From the NCBI GenBank assembly GCA_943737045.1, contig CALSFV010000223.1, forward strand, positions 1,054,001 through 1,118,000: a DNA stretch of 64,000 bases, in the 5' to 3' direction. Both the position numbers and the translations under genes were made by a program. The DNA is from Parapristionchus giblindavisi. Lineage: Eukaryota > Nematoda > Chromadorea > Rhabditida > Diplogasteridae. The notes beneath the pieces are model-generated. The model made no database searches, was not told the DNA's origin, and saw only the letters and a program-made list of their open reading frames with translations. Each line of letters begins with the position of its first letter. Position 1 is the first letter of the stretch. This document shows positions 10,332-23,060 of the stretch, one piece after another.

Positions 10332-13300
10332 CTAGTAGCGCATGCGCCGGCTGGCCGCGCAGCACATGCACACGAACACACTGGAGGCGCTAACGAAGAA
10401 GGCGTTTAGCGCCACGGAGAGGTACAACAGCGGCACATGGGAGGTGTCCACGATGACTGGACACGTGGAGGAGGAGTCCGACCGGGAATCGCCTGAATAT
10501 CGATTGATTTATGGAAGATATTATCGATTTATGGAAGGTATTATCGATTTATAGAACATCTTATTGATTGATCGTACCGATTCGATTGCCAAGAATGGGC
10601 GAGCGTGTGCGCTGTAGTGGATGCGGACGGATGGCCCTGAATATCAGTGATTACGGTATTGCCTGATTACGGTAGGACGTAAGATGTGGGTGTTGAGAAC
10701 ATAAGGGTATGGTAGGTCTATGGGTACGATAAGATTAGGGTACGGTAGGCAGACGGGTACGAGAAGATTAGGGTACGGTAGGTCGATGGGTACGGTATCT
10801 CGATGGGTACGGTAAGATTTGGGGATTTTTATAGGTCGAAGGGAACGATAGCAGACTCACTTGGCGATCGGTTTTTTGTCGATGGTCTGATTGACATTCG
10901 GAGGAGTCGGAGGGCAATCAGTGGCTGATCGGAGACGACGGGAAACGGAACAGCCTAATCAATAATTGATTTAAAAATCAATAATAGATTTTGAAAAATG
11001 TCAGTGCTTTGATATAATTTCCACAGAAGTCTAGATATTCGACTCGAAAATAAGATAAAAGTCACAGAAAATCGGAAGAAATCTGGGGCTAAAACTGAAA
11101 AAGATTTTTCAATCGATAATCTCACCGCTGCTTTTCTCAATCTCCTGGTACACGTTCATGCTCGCCGCCATCCGTTCGTATTGATCCCTGAACGAAGATT
11201 AGCAACTACAGTATACTGTCGGTTATTGATTGGCAACAGGGAAAAATTTAGTTCAAAGTGCACCTATCAAACGATTCATACCATACTTTCTATTATTGAT
11301 TGGTTAAAGGGAGAGTGAGTTCAATCAATGGCCTCTTCATTGCGCACACTCTTTCTCTGTTCTCTAACAACGAGAGAGCGTAGACCGTTGAAGAGGCCGT
11401 TGAGAGACACAGCGTTTCTATAATACAGTGAGAGCGCGCATCGATATTTTGGCAAAATGCCAAAAAAATTACTGTATGACTGCACCGTGGTGTACTCTCG
11501 TCGTCTGTGTCTCTCACTTTTGCGTGCTCTCTCTCTTTTTCGCTCTACCTTTTTCTCTGTTACACCATGAGCGCTCTGGAATGGCTGTGAGAGAGGTCAC
11601 TCCCCTTTAAATTAATATTATACCACTTGTGAGAAACGTGTTGCTAGTACATGATGTTGTTAGTTTTTATGTGATGTTAGTTTTCCGAAAAAAAACACTC
11701 GAAAAAAGCAAAATTTTGATAATTTGTTATCTTGGAAGAAACATTTTCTGATTTTTATTCCTGAAAAATCGGGCAAAAATCAAATTACTATGGCCAAAGA
11801 AACTTCATTTTTTTAGTTTTTTTCCACTGTTTCTAACCAAAAAACTTTCAAGTTGTCAAGGCGCCGAGATATTTACTTTTTACTGTGTTTTTTTTTCAAG
11901 AGGAAAAATTACCATCTTGCCTTTTCCGAGTGCTTTTCCCGGAAAACAAACACCATATCACATATAAAGAGAAATAGTGAAATATTTGTTTTTTTTTTAC
12001 TGTAAGAGAGAGAAAGACAACGAGATTTCCTCTTGGCACAGAGTGATTTGAACAAAAATGCATGAATTCAAAGTTCTTGGTAGTTTCCCGTTTCAATCTC
12101 TCCATCTATTTATGTCTCGTTTTTGAATATCAATTAATGCGTTGAATATGGTGGTTTACATCTGAATCATACATTGGCCGTGGTACATGGAGCTCGATTC
12201 TACAGGGAGCATTAGAACAAAAAATTGTTAAAAAGGTTAATTTTACAAGGGGCATTCAAAAGGAATTGTAAAATTACACCTAAGCCACATTTTTTTCAGG
12301 TTGCATTCCACACAATTTTCGAAAATTCTTATTTTTACGTGGGGCACCCCCATATAGACGCCACGGTGCCAACAGTAATCCGCGTTACAGTACCCCTTAC
12401 TGTATTGATTACCTGCAATGGATCAGACCCTCTTTCTTCATCCGTCCAATGTTCCAAGGCACGACGAGATTGCGCAGCGCTGCCGAACTGTAGAGATTAT
12501 TGATTTATTGATCACTCGATCTTTGAATTTATCGATTTTTAAGCTAAAATACCGATACTCGCTAAAGGTGATTGAGATTTTTATTTTATTGATCTACCTA
12601 CTATTGACCGATGATGACTGATTTTTTTTTAAATTAAATTTAATTTTAATCTTAATTTTAATTATTTCTACCTGTTCGATAAGTGCATATTGAAGTAGAA
12701 TGGTGTACATGGATCGGCGGACCACACGGGCAGAATGATCAATGAGCGAATCTGTAATTTATCGATTGATGTCGGATACAGTAATCGATAGTTACCGTAT
12801 CTCGAACCAGGCGAGTATTGAACGGAGACAGCATGAGGAGTCCCGCCGGGAATTCCTGAACATACGGTAGATCGATTATTTCTCCAGAGACTATTGTTTT
12901 AACGTCGAAATAGTTAGAAAACACTATTACATTCTTCATTTATTCTCTCATTAAAAGTGACAATAACAAAAATACTGATAGAGTCGGTACAAAGATAACC
13001 ATTATCCGTTTTTTCCTCATATCATCATTCCAATCATAGCTAACCCGGAAATTCCATTCATCGTTCATCGAAGAAACGTGTCCCAAATTATTCTAAATCG
13101 GGAATGATACTGGCCTTCAGCGGGTGACAGAAAAACAAACAAAACAAAAACTGCGGACCTCCTTCAAAAAAAAAATCACAACCCTCACCCCATACTACTC
13201 CCTATAAAATAGATTTAAAATAGAACGATTGATCTCTCTATTATCAAATAAGTGTAAATATTATTGTTCTATTAAATATTATTATATTATCATAAATCTG

Positions 13301-16300
13301 TCACATTTATTCAATGTATGATAAATTAAATTAAATTAAATTAAATTAAAATCGGACCTTCAGCGGGTTTCCCTCCAGTGACAGTTGTGACAATCCGGAC
13401 AGATGCACGATCACATCGGATGGGAGAGACGAGGCATTGCGAAGAAGATTGTCGGCCAGATTTAGACTGAATATGGAAAATATGGAAAAATCAATAATCA
13501 AAAATCAGAAATTTATTTGATTCCACCAGATTCCCATCATTTATGAGGGGGAAACGGAGCGACATTCTTGATCTCGTTCCCATTTTTGAAGGGAATTGGC
13601 ACGGCGCTGTATGGGCATTGGAAGAAACATGATCTTTGATCTAATTCGGCGCATGCTCCGCCCCTTTTGGGCGATCTGGGCTTCTGGGGTAGTGCCGAAA
13701 TCGCATCGTCTAGTGAAAAACTCAAGACAGGCTGACTACATTTCTCTAACCATTTAAGTTTCACTTCTTTCACAAATAGAATAGAAATATTCAAACTTAG
13801 TTCTTTGCAATCTGCTATTATAAAAAACAAATAAAATCACATATTCTATGGATCGCAAGCTTCACAAGTGAAATGCTCTCTCAATTTTTTATTGACCTTT
13901 ATTGCGATTTGCTTTTGTTACTTTGATAAATAACATTACTAGTATATTTTATTCGCAATAGGCATATTGTGTGAGTAGCGAGATGGCTTTAATACGATGC
14001 TAAAAGCTGATAAAATGTTAGCGATATGTAGCACAGTTTTAGTATTTTTCCAAACAATTTAAAAATGACACCCCAGGCTAATTTGTAACTGTGGTCACAT
14101 ACTCTCGTCTCCTTAGTATACGGTTTGCCAAAGCGGAGAGTATAATTAACTTGGGGTGTTAAAATTAAGACGGGGTGTTAAAATAACACGGAGATTTTAG
14201 AGCCTTTAAAACCTACTGTGTCAGATGGCAGATATGCACTACCGCCTGAGGTATCTCAGTGAGATTGCATCCATTCAAGTTGAGTACTCGAAGAGATTTG
14301 AGAGGAACGAGGGAGTAAGGGCCGATCTGAAATATCGATTTATGGGTGATGCGAAAATCATATTTATTAAAACATCCTTTATCAAGATTAGCTTTTGTGT
14401 GAACTGGGGCGGTATTCTTTCGTCAATTTCGGCACATGCCGAAATATTTTTCGGCATTCCGAAATAAATTTCGCGCACACGTTGAGAGATAGAGCGGTCT
14501 GCCGAAAATGAGAGAGACCTTCCGAATGCCGAAATATTCGGCAAAATGATTTAGACATCGTAAGAGAAAAATTCGGCGCACTTTTTCGAAAGCCTAAATA
14601 TTTGAGGGGAGAACTAAGGGATTTCGGCATGACATCGTTTTCATTTTTTGCTATTTGTCTTTTCTTGAGCGGCGTCTCAGCATCACGACCAACCGACCAC
14701 CGAAGAGAAGAACGGGTGAAATGATGAATGAGGGTCGAATCAAAAATAATGAGAAACATTATTCCTAGGTACTAGGAAGAGAAACGATATAGAATGAAAT
14801 GAAGCAAAATAGTCTAGTGGTTGATTGATAATTTGCCATGCGAATGATCGGTGGTACATTCTCCTCTCAAACATGTGTCTTTTGCGAGATTCGGTTGATA
14901 ATTTTCGGCTATAACTGAGAAATATTTCGGCAAGCCGCGAAATATTTCGGCACGCCGAAAATTTCGGCATTGCCGAAATTGACGAAAGAATACCACCCCA
15001 GAATCTAATATCATAAAATTGGATTCTTTCTAATTGTGACGTTCAAGGAGAAAAGACATCAAAGGTCAAAGAGCAAAGTGTTAAATTTCAAAAAGTAAAA
15101 GATTTGTTAGCTTTCAAGACCGGAAAAGTGTCGCAAAGATGAAATACCATTCGCAGTGGAGTATTCGACAAGGAGAGCGTGCGCAGATGGGTTAGACCGT
15201 TGAAATGCTCCGGAAGAAGGGTCTGAAAAGATCAAAGATCAAATGTCGAAGACCAAAGAGCGGCCTTTTTGATTCTATTAAAAAATACGTGAATAATCTT
15301 ATTGTTAATTCTTGTTTCTCTCAAAATTTTTGTAATTTTTTAATAATGCAGAAATTATGGAAGTTTACCCTAATAAGTCAAAGTTTCCTAGATCAAAGTT
15401 CAAAGTTCAAAGATCAAAATCCATACCTTGATTTTCGTGTAGTCCAACTTCAACCACTTCAGCTTGCTGTTGCTTGCAAACGCTCCTGAATAATTTGATT
15501 TTTTTGTTTTGACAGAAAAAATGGCAAATGACATATGAGGTAAGTGTGCATTTGACATAAATGTCAAAACAATATTGACAATCCGGATAAATTGGCAAAC
15601 CTAATGGCAAATCTTCCAATGGATTATATGACAGATCGAGAACGCGAAGTTCGGTGCACTTGGAGAATGTTGCTGATGATATCGAGGAGATCTGACAATT
15701 GTCAATTCAAACATGATTGTCATTGCCATTTGCCATTTGTCATTTGTCATAGATAATTGACTGACAATTATCATCGGAAGAACGTAACCCAAAAGAAGAT
15801 CCCCATATCCATTGGAATTAAAATATGACCTTGTTAAAGCTCAAATCGACATCGAAGATACTGGCTGACTTGAACGCCACTGAATAAAGGCTTCCTGACA
15901 AAAGATCGATTATTATAAATATGTTGGTACCGTTTCACCACATTAATGGCGTCCATATATCATTTCTATTATTATGATTACAGTATTCATCTAGCTCACC
16001 TATCTGATTTTTGGACAGTTTAACAGATTGAAGTGCTGTCATGTTAGCGATTGTGTCCGCGGAGAAGATGCGAGTGCCTGAATCAGGGATGGACGAAAAA
16101 GATTTTTCGTGTTCGTTTTTTTCTCTCGTTTTTTCGACCCTCAGACGAAAAATTGTTCGACCGAAAAATTTTCGTCTTTCTCAGAAATTTTTCGAGTTTT
16201 ACACTAGATATTCTAGGACTTCAAAACCAACGAAATATAGGGAAAACGGGATCTTCAACTACAAAAAAGGTATTTTCGAAAGAAATTCAATACTTTTTTT

Positions 16301-19300
16301 CATACTGTTTGTTTTCCTCTCCAGAAATGATCGAGTTCTTACTGTATTTTCCCTTTTTTTTGTTTTTCCATATAATTTCAAGCCAAATTCAGGAACATCT
16401 AGAAGGGAAAATCAATGTGAAAAAAATTCTCTTCCTGGAAGTATGGAAGTGGGGAGATTTTTCTCTACTGCGGAAACCATCCTGACCGACAATCGCAGCA
16501 TCTCTCATTCCACTTTCGAATCTCTGATTTTTCTCAATATGAATATTCCTCTCATGAGTTTCGTTTGAGGTGAAGTTGTGCCGAATTTACGTTTCTTATT
16601 GTTTCTTCCTCTTCCATATTTTGCCTAAATAAGTTTTCTGGAAGCATCCAATAAAGAGTGACTTTCGAGCTCAACGATTTCAACATTATAAATTACTTTA
16701 ACAGTAAAATTGGATTTTTTTTTCGTTTTTTTCGAATTTTTCGAATTTTTTTCGAGGTTTTGAAACGAAAATTTTTCGTTTTCGAATTTTTTTCGTCCGA
16801 TCATGTTCGCCCTCCCCTGGCCTGTGAATCATTCAGCGATATTAAATAAGCACATCACCTACCTAACAATATAAAACCTTGCATGTGACTATGCACGCCC
16901 AGTCATTGTATTGTAAAAAATAAATTATATTTTATAAAATAAATAAAATTTGGGTCGGCGAGAACGCAAAACAAGAAAGCGCATTTCCGTCTTGATCTCC
17001 TTATGTTCTCTGGTAGGTCGGAGACAATCGGACTGCGGACAATAGATAATTCAATTTTCAATTTCTTTATCATGTCAGGCATTAATGCTCAGATGGGGAT
17101 GAGTCGGTGGTATTCAGCACGGGTTGCATTCCACCAATTAACACCGACACGCCCCCCGGGAAAGCCACGAGTTCGATGGAGAGACGATTTGAAGCGAGCC
17201 ATCGGTGTTAATTGGTGGACAATAGATAGGTTGCACCTTTAACGAAGATCCTCTTGAGCTGCCTCGCATTGGCCATCCATCGGGGCAGCTCTCGTAGGGA
17301 TGAATTCTCCAAGTGAAGATAGGATAGGGACGCGATCCACGGGGAAATCTATATAATTATTTAAATTATTTAAAATTAATTATTTTAAAAAGAAAAATGT
17401 CTTTAGTCGAAACCAGCGAATTCTTTATGAAGGAGAAAAGTCTTAAATAATTTCTAAAGATGCTATCACGTTATGGGCCGCTTCCACGCATAAGTGGCTA
17501 ATTTGAAATTCTCCGCTCTTTCAATGCTCTCTCGTAAGCGTAGAAGGTGAGAGAGCATTACCAGGGCGGAGAGTTATAACTGACACTGTGCCAGAAGTCA
17601 AAGTGGACGTTGACGATGCGAAGGGACTGTAGCCATCGGAGACTGCGGAAGAGTTGATAGATGTCCAGACGGCTGACCTGAAATATATATATTTTTTAAA
17701 TATTTGTTATAATTTATCATTTCATCAACTGCCCTAATCAAACGAGTGTATACGTTACGTGTTTTATACAAAAAGCAAAGCTAATTGTCAGTGTCCAACC
17801 GTAGAAACAAGTAGCTAGGTCTGTGCTTTTAATGGATATGAAAAGTAAGTTTCATGTTTCAGCTATAATCAGAATATTGTTGACAAGGCTAATATTGGAA
17901 GAAAACATCAGGAAGAAATAATTATCTATTTATGTATGTCGACATAAATCTTTCTCACTTACTGTTTTTAGTGTGATGTCCAGTACTAACAGTTTCGGCA
18001 TACATTTCGTCAGGTCCATCGTTGAGAGGAGGTCGCCCTGGAGAGATCAAAGATCAATTATTAAAAGTTCAAAAGATCAAAGATCAGTCAGGAGTACCTT
18101 ATCGAGAATGGTCAGCGTGGTCACGTTGAGCGAGCACAGAGAGAGCAGTAAGGGAGAAGTTGTGCTGGATAAACCACAGTGTATCAGAAAACAATTGATA
18201 CATAGTGGTTCAATCAATCAATCAGTAAATAAATCAGTCGATCGATAAATCAGTCAATTCAATCCAAAATTGATTGATTGATTGATAGTGATCACAATGT
18301 TTTGTTTTATTTTTTTTTTTAAATCTTCCATTTTGTGTATTTTCAGAATTAAAAATCAAGCGTGATATATACACTTCCAGAAAACTTTTGCGAAAGTGAT
18401 TTTCTTTATTTGAAAAATACAAAAATAAGTTTAAAAAATCACTTATTCATCCACTTCTCGATCCTGACCGAATACGCAGTTCTCGTGTCGTTTCCGGGCA
18501 GATTCGGTCTGTCACACTCCAGTTGCCCGGTGCCCGGAGAGTGATCTACCCAGTTATAAGCGGACTGAAAGAAAGTCAATAATTTCGGACATTGGCCCAC
18601 GAATGAATGTGGCCGAACACTAGCGAGCCTTAATTTCATGTTGCGTATTTTCAGAATTAGAAACTTTCTGTATTGATCTTTTGATAAGTCGTTTTTGCAT
18701 GCTAGCTAATCGTTAGGCTTAGGTCGTTTAAAAAATGTATCTATGTTGAAATCTCTGAAAAGTCTGGAACTACTAATTTGCCCAAATATAAATCGTCATC
18801 AACTGTGTTAATCATTTGAATCGATCACATCGATCAAACGGGATTGTGAGTGAGCGATCGACATTTTCAACGTCCCCACAAAACAATCCACCCCTACCTC
18901 CTGCCTTCTCCTCGTGCAATTCAGTCTCTCCGTCATCGTAAAAGCACAACTGCACTCGTCCTGTCCCGCACACTGTGTGGAGTACTCACAGTGATCGGGA
19001 AGTGTGAAGGAGGAGGAGTTGCCACCGCAGCAGATCTGGAACGAAATTTGTTAGTATAATAATAAATATGGGACCCGAAACATCAACAGTCGATTGAGTA
19101 CATAAGCATAATTGTGCATGAATTTTTTGCATCTAACTAATAACGTATAAGAAAAAAGTTTACTAATATACAGTACCATGGAAAAGTCTGGACGCAAAAT
19201 TCGAATTGTTATAACTTTCTACGTCCTTGGCCGATCTGTCTCGGTTTAATTTTATTATATAGTATTAACATTGGAGAAAATTTTGATGGTATCGATTATT

Positions 19301-21573
19301 GCCTACGATGATGAAATGATTTCATCATACTTAAAATGCCGAGGTGTGATCAACAAATATGTTTATTCTCAGGTAGATTTTTTCTGTGATTTCAATTTTT
19401 TGTGAGGAACGAACAACTATCAGTGAACATTTTAAGCCTTTAACCTCGTTGGTTGCACACCGCTCCGAGGAATTAGCCAGTTTCGCCTGACCCATTAAAA
19501 TTTCGCAAAAATGCCATAACTCAGTCCGTAGTTGAGCTACAGGCCTCTGATTCAACAAGTATTATCGCATAGTCATGGGGCAGCACCATACCAATTTCGG
19601 AAGGTTTCCGGCTCTTGAAGTGAAAATTCGAAAAAAACCCCAAACCATATTTTGGGCTTACGGTATTTCCCAGACGGTTTTCCTAAAAATCTAAAAATTT
19701 GCCATGACGTGCCTAAACATCTACCTAAGACATCTACAAAGTGGCGAGATTACAGCACTTCAATTACGACTTTGCCAATAAAAATACCATTGGAAGTCAA
19801 AGTGCACGGAACCTAACTTCGTTCGCTATGGAGAATTATTACGTTTCAATAACACAGTATTTCATATCTATTTCGATCGGATTTTGAACAAAGTGCTTGA
19901 AAGCACATTTCCTACAAGTATCCTTAATTTAGTTCCACTATTGGACATTCCACCTTTTTTATCTGTCTCTTTTCTCACAAAATTCCACTTTGACTGTCAA
20001 TGGTATTTTTATAGGCAAAGTCGTAATTGAATTGCTGTTATCTCGCCACTTTGTAGATGTGTTAGGTATAGGGTTGGCAATAACGGACACGCATTGCGGG
20101 CCCGCAATGCTTGTTAAATCATTGCGGGCCCGCAATAGCATTGCGGCCCGCAATGACTACTTTATTCCTATCTGGCCACTTTTTGTGATCGGTCGTTCTT
20201 TTGTTCTCTTCACTTTCCTTCGCTCTCTCGTTTGCTTGAGAGAACAAAATCATTGCGGGCCCGCAATGGCATTGTGGGCCCGCAATGATTTTACACCGCA
20301 TTGCGGGCCCGCAATCATTAGAAATAAAGAGTCAAGGCCATTGCGGGCCGCAACCCCCGAATAGCCAACTCTAGTTAGGTAGATGTTTAAGCACGTCATG
20401 GCAAATTTCTAGATTAATAGGAAAACCGGCTGGGAAATACCATAAGCCCAAAGTATGGTTTGGGGTTTTTTTTTTCGAATTTTCTCTTCAAGAGCCGGAA
20501 ACCTTCCGAAATTGGTATGGTGCACCCCCATGACTATGCGATAATACTTGTTGAATCGGAGGCCTGTAGCTCAACTACGGACTGAGTTATGGAATTTTTA
20601 CGAAATTTTAATGGGTCAGGTGAAATTAGCTAATTCCTCGGAGCGGTGTGCAACCAACGAGGTTAATGGCTTAAAATGTTCACTGATAGTTGTTCGTTCC
20701 TCACAAAAACATTGGACTCACAGAAAAAACTACCTGAGAATAAACCTTTTTTTGGATCACACCTCATTTTTTTTAACTATGATGAAATCATTTCATCACC
20801 GTGAGTAATAATCGATACCTTCAAAATTTTCTCCAATGTTTACACTATATTATAAAATTAAACCGAGGCCGATCGGCCAAGGACGTAGAAAGTTATAACA
20901 ATAGAACAAGTCGAATTTTGCGTCCAGACTTTTGCACGGTACTGTAGGTTAGTTTGGGAACGGAGAGCAGACTGGCGAGGTTCCCTCTGCCGTTGTTCAA
21001 CGATCCGTTCATTTCACCCACCACAGATCTTTTATTTGTTCTTTCCCAGTGTATCGCAGGTGGATAATAGTTTTGAAAGGGCACAATGCATTCAATATAT
21101 TCATATTACACTGAGAGCAAAATTACCTGGCAAATCGTTACCCCGATACACTTTCCTGGCAAACGATTACCCCAAATGATGAATTCAGCCGTTGAATTCC
21201 TCACCATTTGGGGTAATCGTTTGCCAGGAAAGTGTTTCGGGGTAACGATTTGCCAGGTAAGTTTGCTCTAAGTGTACTGAATTGAAGTAGGCAAAGCTGA
21301 AGAATCAAATCCTCACACTCCCTGGAAAATACAATTACAACAAAACCCATCTCGTACCAGGTTGACGCCATGCGCCTGAGAGTGTATTGGCCTACAGGCA
21401 TTCTGGGCTACTGTAGGTTTGGTCACGGTAGGTGCTATTACGGTAGGTTTGGGTGCGGTAGCCGTCTTGGGTACTGTGGGTTTGGGTACGGTAACTGTTT
21501 TGGGTATGGTAGCTGTTCTGGATACGGTAGTGGCTACCGTCATCGAGAGGATGAAGAGGCACGGTAAGTGCAT
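10332..21573 (-). CDS. Leucine-rich-repeat single-pass membrane protein, 666 aa
   Basis: Twenty-one exons join with matching phases into one 2001-nt frame: 21573-21358, 19035-18898, 18564-18443, 18164-18098, 18037-17963, 17677-17585, 17348-17237, 16077-16000, 15894-15830, 15691-15601, 15485-15427, 15222-15148, 14326-14217, 13466-13358, 12855-12796, 12751-12672, 12487-12413, 11187-11126, 10954-10861, 10636-10578, 10492-10332 (TAG). Order: short signal peptide (MHLPCLFILS), a Thr/Pro/Lys-rich linker with PKTVTVPKPTVPKT repeats, a Cys-rich cap (ICCGG...CEYSTQCAGQDECSC), then about 10 LRRs (for example LRVLDLSYNPLEDLP; LTHLNLADNLL; LSQLSLEGNPL), a Cys-containing C-terminal cap, a transmembrane helix (LLYLSVALNAFFVSASSVFV) and a tail of about a dozen residues, CMCCAASRRMRY. 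No kinase, TIR or Ig domain. It is probably a surface receptor or adhesion protein; partner unknown and no specific ortholog recognised. Donors GTCATA (exon 9) and GTCCGA (exon 14) are weak. Confidence 0.85.
11300..11412. repeat. TTAA-hairpin family 2, decayed copy
   Basis: Contains CAATGGCCTCTTCATTGCGC, TCTCTAACAACGAGAGAGCG and GAAGAGGCCGTTGAGAGA, the family core, without intact TTAA ends. Intron 17 of the LRR gene region. Confidence 0.65.
14404..15001. mobile_element. Fold-back MITE, TGGGGYGGTATTC ends
   Basis: Terminal inverted repeats of about 30 bp (CTGGGGCGGTATTCTTTCG and its mirror) followed by a run of smaller palindromes built on TTTCGGCATGCCGAAA. About 600 bp, no reading frame of note, in LRR-gene intron 12. 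Target duplication not evident. Confidence 0.75.
16084..16819. mobile_element. hAT-like non-autonomous element
   Basis: Ends CAGGGATGGACGAAAAAG and, inverted, CAGGGGAGGGCGAA resemble hAT termini. Flanks are GCCTGAAT on the left and GCCTGTGA(AT) on the right, a decayed 8-bp duplication at best. It begins 7 bp from LRR-gene exon 8, beside its splice acceptor. Interior is rich in TTTTTCGTTTTCG; the reading frames show no transposase motif. Confidence 0.6.
17494..17583. repeat. TTAA-hairpin family 1, partial copy
   Basis: Carries AATTTGAAATTCTCCGCTC, CAATGCTCTCTCG and GAGAGAGCATTACCAGGGCG, the inverted core of the family typified at 27461-27573. Confidence 0.65.
19171..20944. mobile_element. Tc1/mariner-type fold-back element
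   Basis: Ends CAGTACCATGGAAAAGTCTGG and mirrored CCAGACTTTTGCACGGTACTG lie between TA dinucleotides (19169-19170, 20945-20946). CAGTnC...AAAAGTCTGG is a typical Tc1-like terminus. The two arms, each about 640 bp, are near-mirror images, with a loop of about 160 bp, so there is no transposase. The right arm is interrupted by a 305-bp nested element at 20069-20373. It sits in intron 1 of the LRR gene. Confidence 0.85.
20069..20373. mobile_element. Nested hAT-type MITE with GC-rich palindromes
   Basis: Ends TAGGGTTGGC / GCCAACTCTA with a perfect 8-bp duplication GTTAGGTA (20061-20068, 20374-20381). The interior has about six copies of the 16-bp perfect palindrome ATTGCGGGCCCGCAAT or one-base variants. 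The left arm of the host fold-back provides the empty-site version (ATCTACCTAAGACATCTAC region near 19725). Confidence 0.9.
21117..21273. repeat. Long palindrome with GGCAAATCGTTACCCC arms
   Basis: The arms GAGCAAAATTACCTGGCAAA and their mirror enclose GGCAAACGATTACCCCAAAT and its mirror, giving a hairpin of about 70-bp arms. Related GGCAAATCG blocks occur at 23060-23230 and 51505-51570. Probably a MITE. Confidence 0.75.
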
Positions 21574-22205
21574 GGTGGGGAAAACTACTGCACTGCGCGA
21601 GTGGAAGGGACATTAATTAGGCTTGTCGTAAGCCTCTTTCTCTCCATCCATCTCGCCCTCTCTCCCTCTTCCTCTCCCCTCTCTCCCTCTTCCTCTCCTT
21701 CTCCCTCTCCCTTTCCCTCTCCCTCTCCCTCTCCCTATGCAAGAGAGACTGCCAATCAAGCGGGTATTCAGGACGGATAAGGGGGATGCTAGAGAGGGGC
21801 TTAAAGGGGGGGGAGATCCCCCTAACGAACGGAAGTCCGAGTTTCTTGCGACTGCTGACGAAGCGCAGTGGACTGTGAAAAAGGAGATGAAAGGGAGGAG
21901 TGTATAAAGAATCGTTTGAGTGATGAACGATCGGACATGTGATGAGGATGTCGAAAGAACGACAAATATGGAGTAAGGCCGAAATGTTGTGTTAAAGACA
22001 AATCCTGAGCTAATTTTACTCTCCACTCTGACAACGCTCTCTCATAGAAAAAATAAATCGAGACAGCATCTATTATAGTTGAGAACGAATGCCTACTGTC
22101 AAATGTATGTAACTGTTCTCAAAATTATCGATTATGTGTAAATTCTAACGAAGTACTAAATATTTCAAAGGATTTCCCACAGGTGTTCACTCAACGTAGA
22201 CAATT
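21574..22205. promoter_or_regulatory. Upstream region of the LRR gene
   Basis: Presumed promoter of the LRR gene. Contains a pyrimidine-rich tract of CTCTCCCTCTTCC repeats (21629-21737) and the first copy of the unit-start sequence (from 21768) that recurs at 28045 and 33270. No defined promoter motif recognised. Confidence 0.45.
21768..22030. repeat. Duplication-unit start sequence, copy 1
   Basis: About 260 bp beginning GGACGGATAAGGGGGATGCT and including AACGAACGGAAGTCCGAG and GATGAGGATGTCGAAAGAAC. The same block starts the units at 28045-28335 and 33270-33565. Copy 1 is visibly more diverged than copies 2 and 3. Function unknown. Confidence 0.8.
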
Positions 22206-22277
22206 GGTCCCGTGGTGTAGCGGTTAGCACTCAGGACTCTGAATCCTGCGACGGGAGTTCAAATCTCCCCGGGACCT
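22206..22277 (+). tRNA. tRNA-Gln (CTG)
   Basis: Full cloverleaf of 72 nt. Acceptor GGTCCCG pairs with CGGGACC; D arm GTGTAGCGGTTAGCAC; anticodon stem CAGGA/TCCTG with loop CTCTGAA, anticodon CTG; T arm CGGGAGTTCAAATCTCCCG. Intact, unlike the two copies at 28710 and 33940. Confidence 0.93.
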
Positions 22278-22956
22278 TTCTCTTTTGCTGACTTTTCTCG
22301 GTATTTTACAATTGATACTTCATCCTATCAGGGGAACTGGAGCTCCCCAACATCGAGCAGGTAGTTGACGTTCCTAAGGCGTTGTTACATTTGCGAGACA
22401 TGCCCTTAAACTTCTATTTTGGAGACACTCGAGTAAGAAGTTGCCGTAACCATCGATCAACTGTTCAAAACCTCCTTCACAAGAAAGTCGGAACTTATTA
22501 CAGTAATTTTATGACCCATCAGGGTTTTACACTCGAGACCCAACACATTGCAAAATTGAACTTGACGGACACGTATCCGTCTCGCATATGTGACACCGCA
22601 CCTCCATCACCGACATCCATCATCCTTTTTTTATAAATTCACACATATCTGCTCTCTTGTTCATTTGTTATGATGGAAATAAAGAAAGAAAAAGATTTAA
22701 TGACATCAAAATTGCAGTCATCCGTTTTGTATAAAGCTCAACTGCAGCTTTTGACTTTTACTAAACATTTGCGACTTTTATTGAACTTTAACTGATATTT
22801 AGGAAAGCAGAGCATTATCATTTGTATCCTTTCTAATGTAAGTGGATATTCTTTTATAAATATTGATACGATGTCCCTATTGCTAATCCGCGCAGTCAAA
22901 CGGTAGTTATGAAAATGACGAAACAAGAATGTGGCGAGCATTAACTGTACATATTA

Positions 22957-23060
22957 CACTGGAAGATTTGAAATCATCACGGATAATCACGATTCTTTTT
23001 TCCTTCTGAAGGCACGACAACCGAGAATAGCGGAATGCCATTTTCTTATACAGAGATTAA
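22957..23060 (-). pseudogene. Faint relic of a laminin LG exon
   Basis: CATCACGGATAATCACGATTC, CTTCTGAAGGCACGACAA and AATAGCGGAATGCCATT resemble laminin exon 44665-44776, as do the clearer relics at 29548 and 34772. Frame and splice sites are lost. Confidence 0.5.

Noticed and set aside
16041..16568. 175-aa frame that could be a transposase
   Set aside because: It runs from an LRR exon into a TTTTTCG-rich MITE on the opposite strand; no catalytic motif or family resemblance.
20548..20808. 86-aa frame similar to 19331-19558
   Set aside because: The resemblance comes from the mirrored arms of one fold-back element, not from gene duplication.
18439..21573. A separate small secreted Cys-rich protein ending at the TGA at 18440
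   Set aside because: The exon has a good GTGATT donor just before the stop, and splicing to 18164 keeps phase and runs into the LRR exons, so one gene is the better reading.
21613..22026. 137-aa Arg/Gly-rich frame
   Set aside because: Translation of a CT-rich simple repeat plus the unit-start repeat; no homology recognised.
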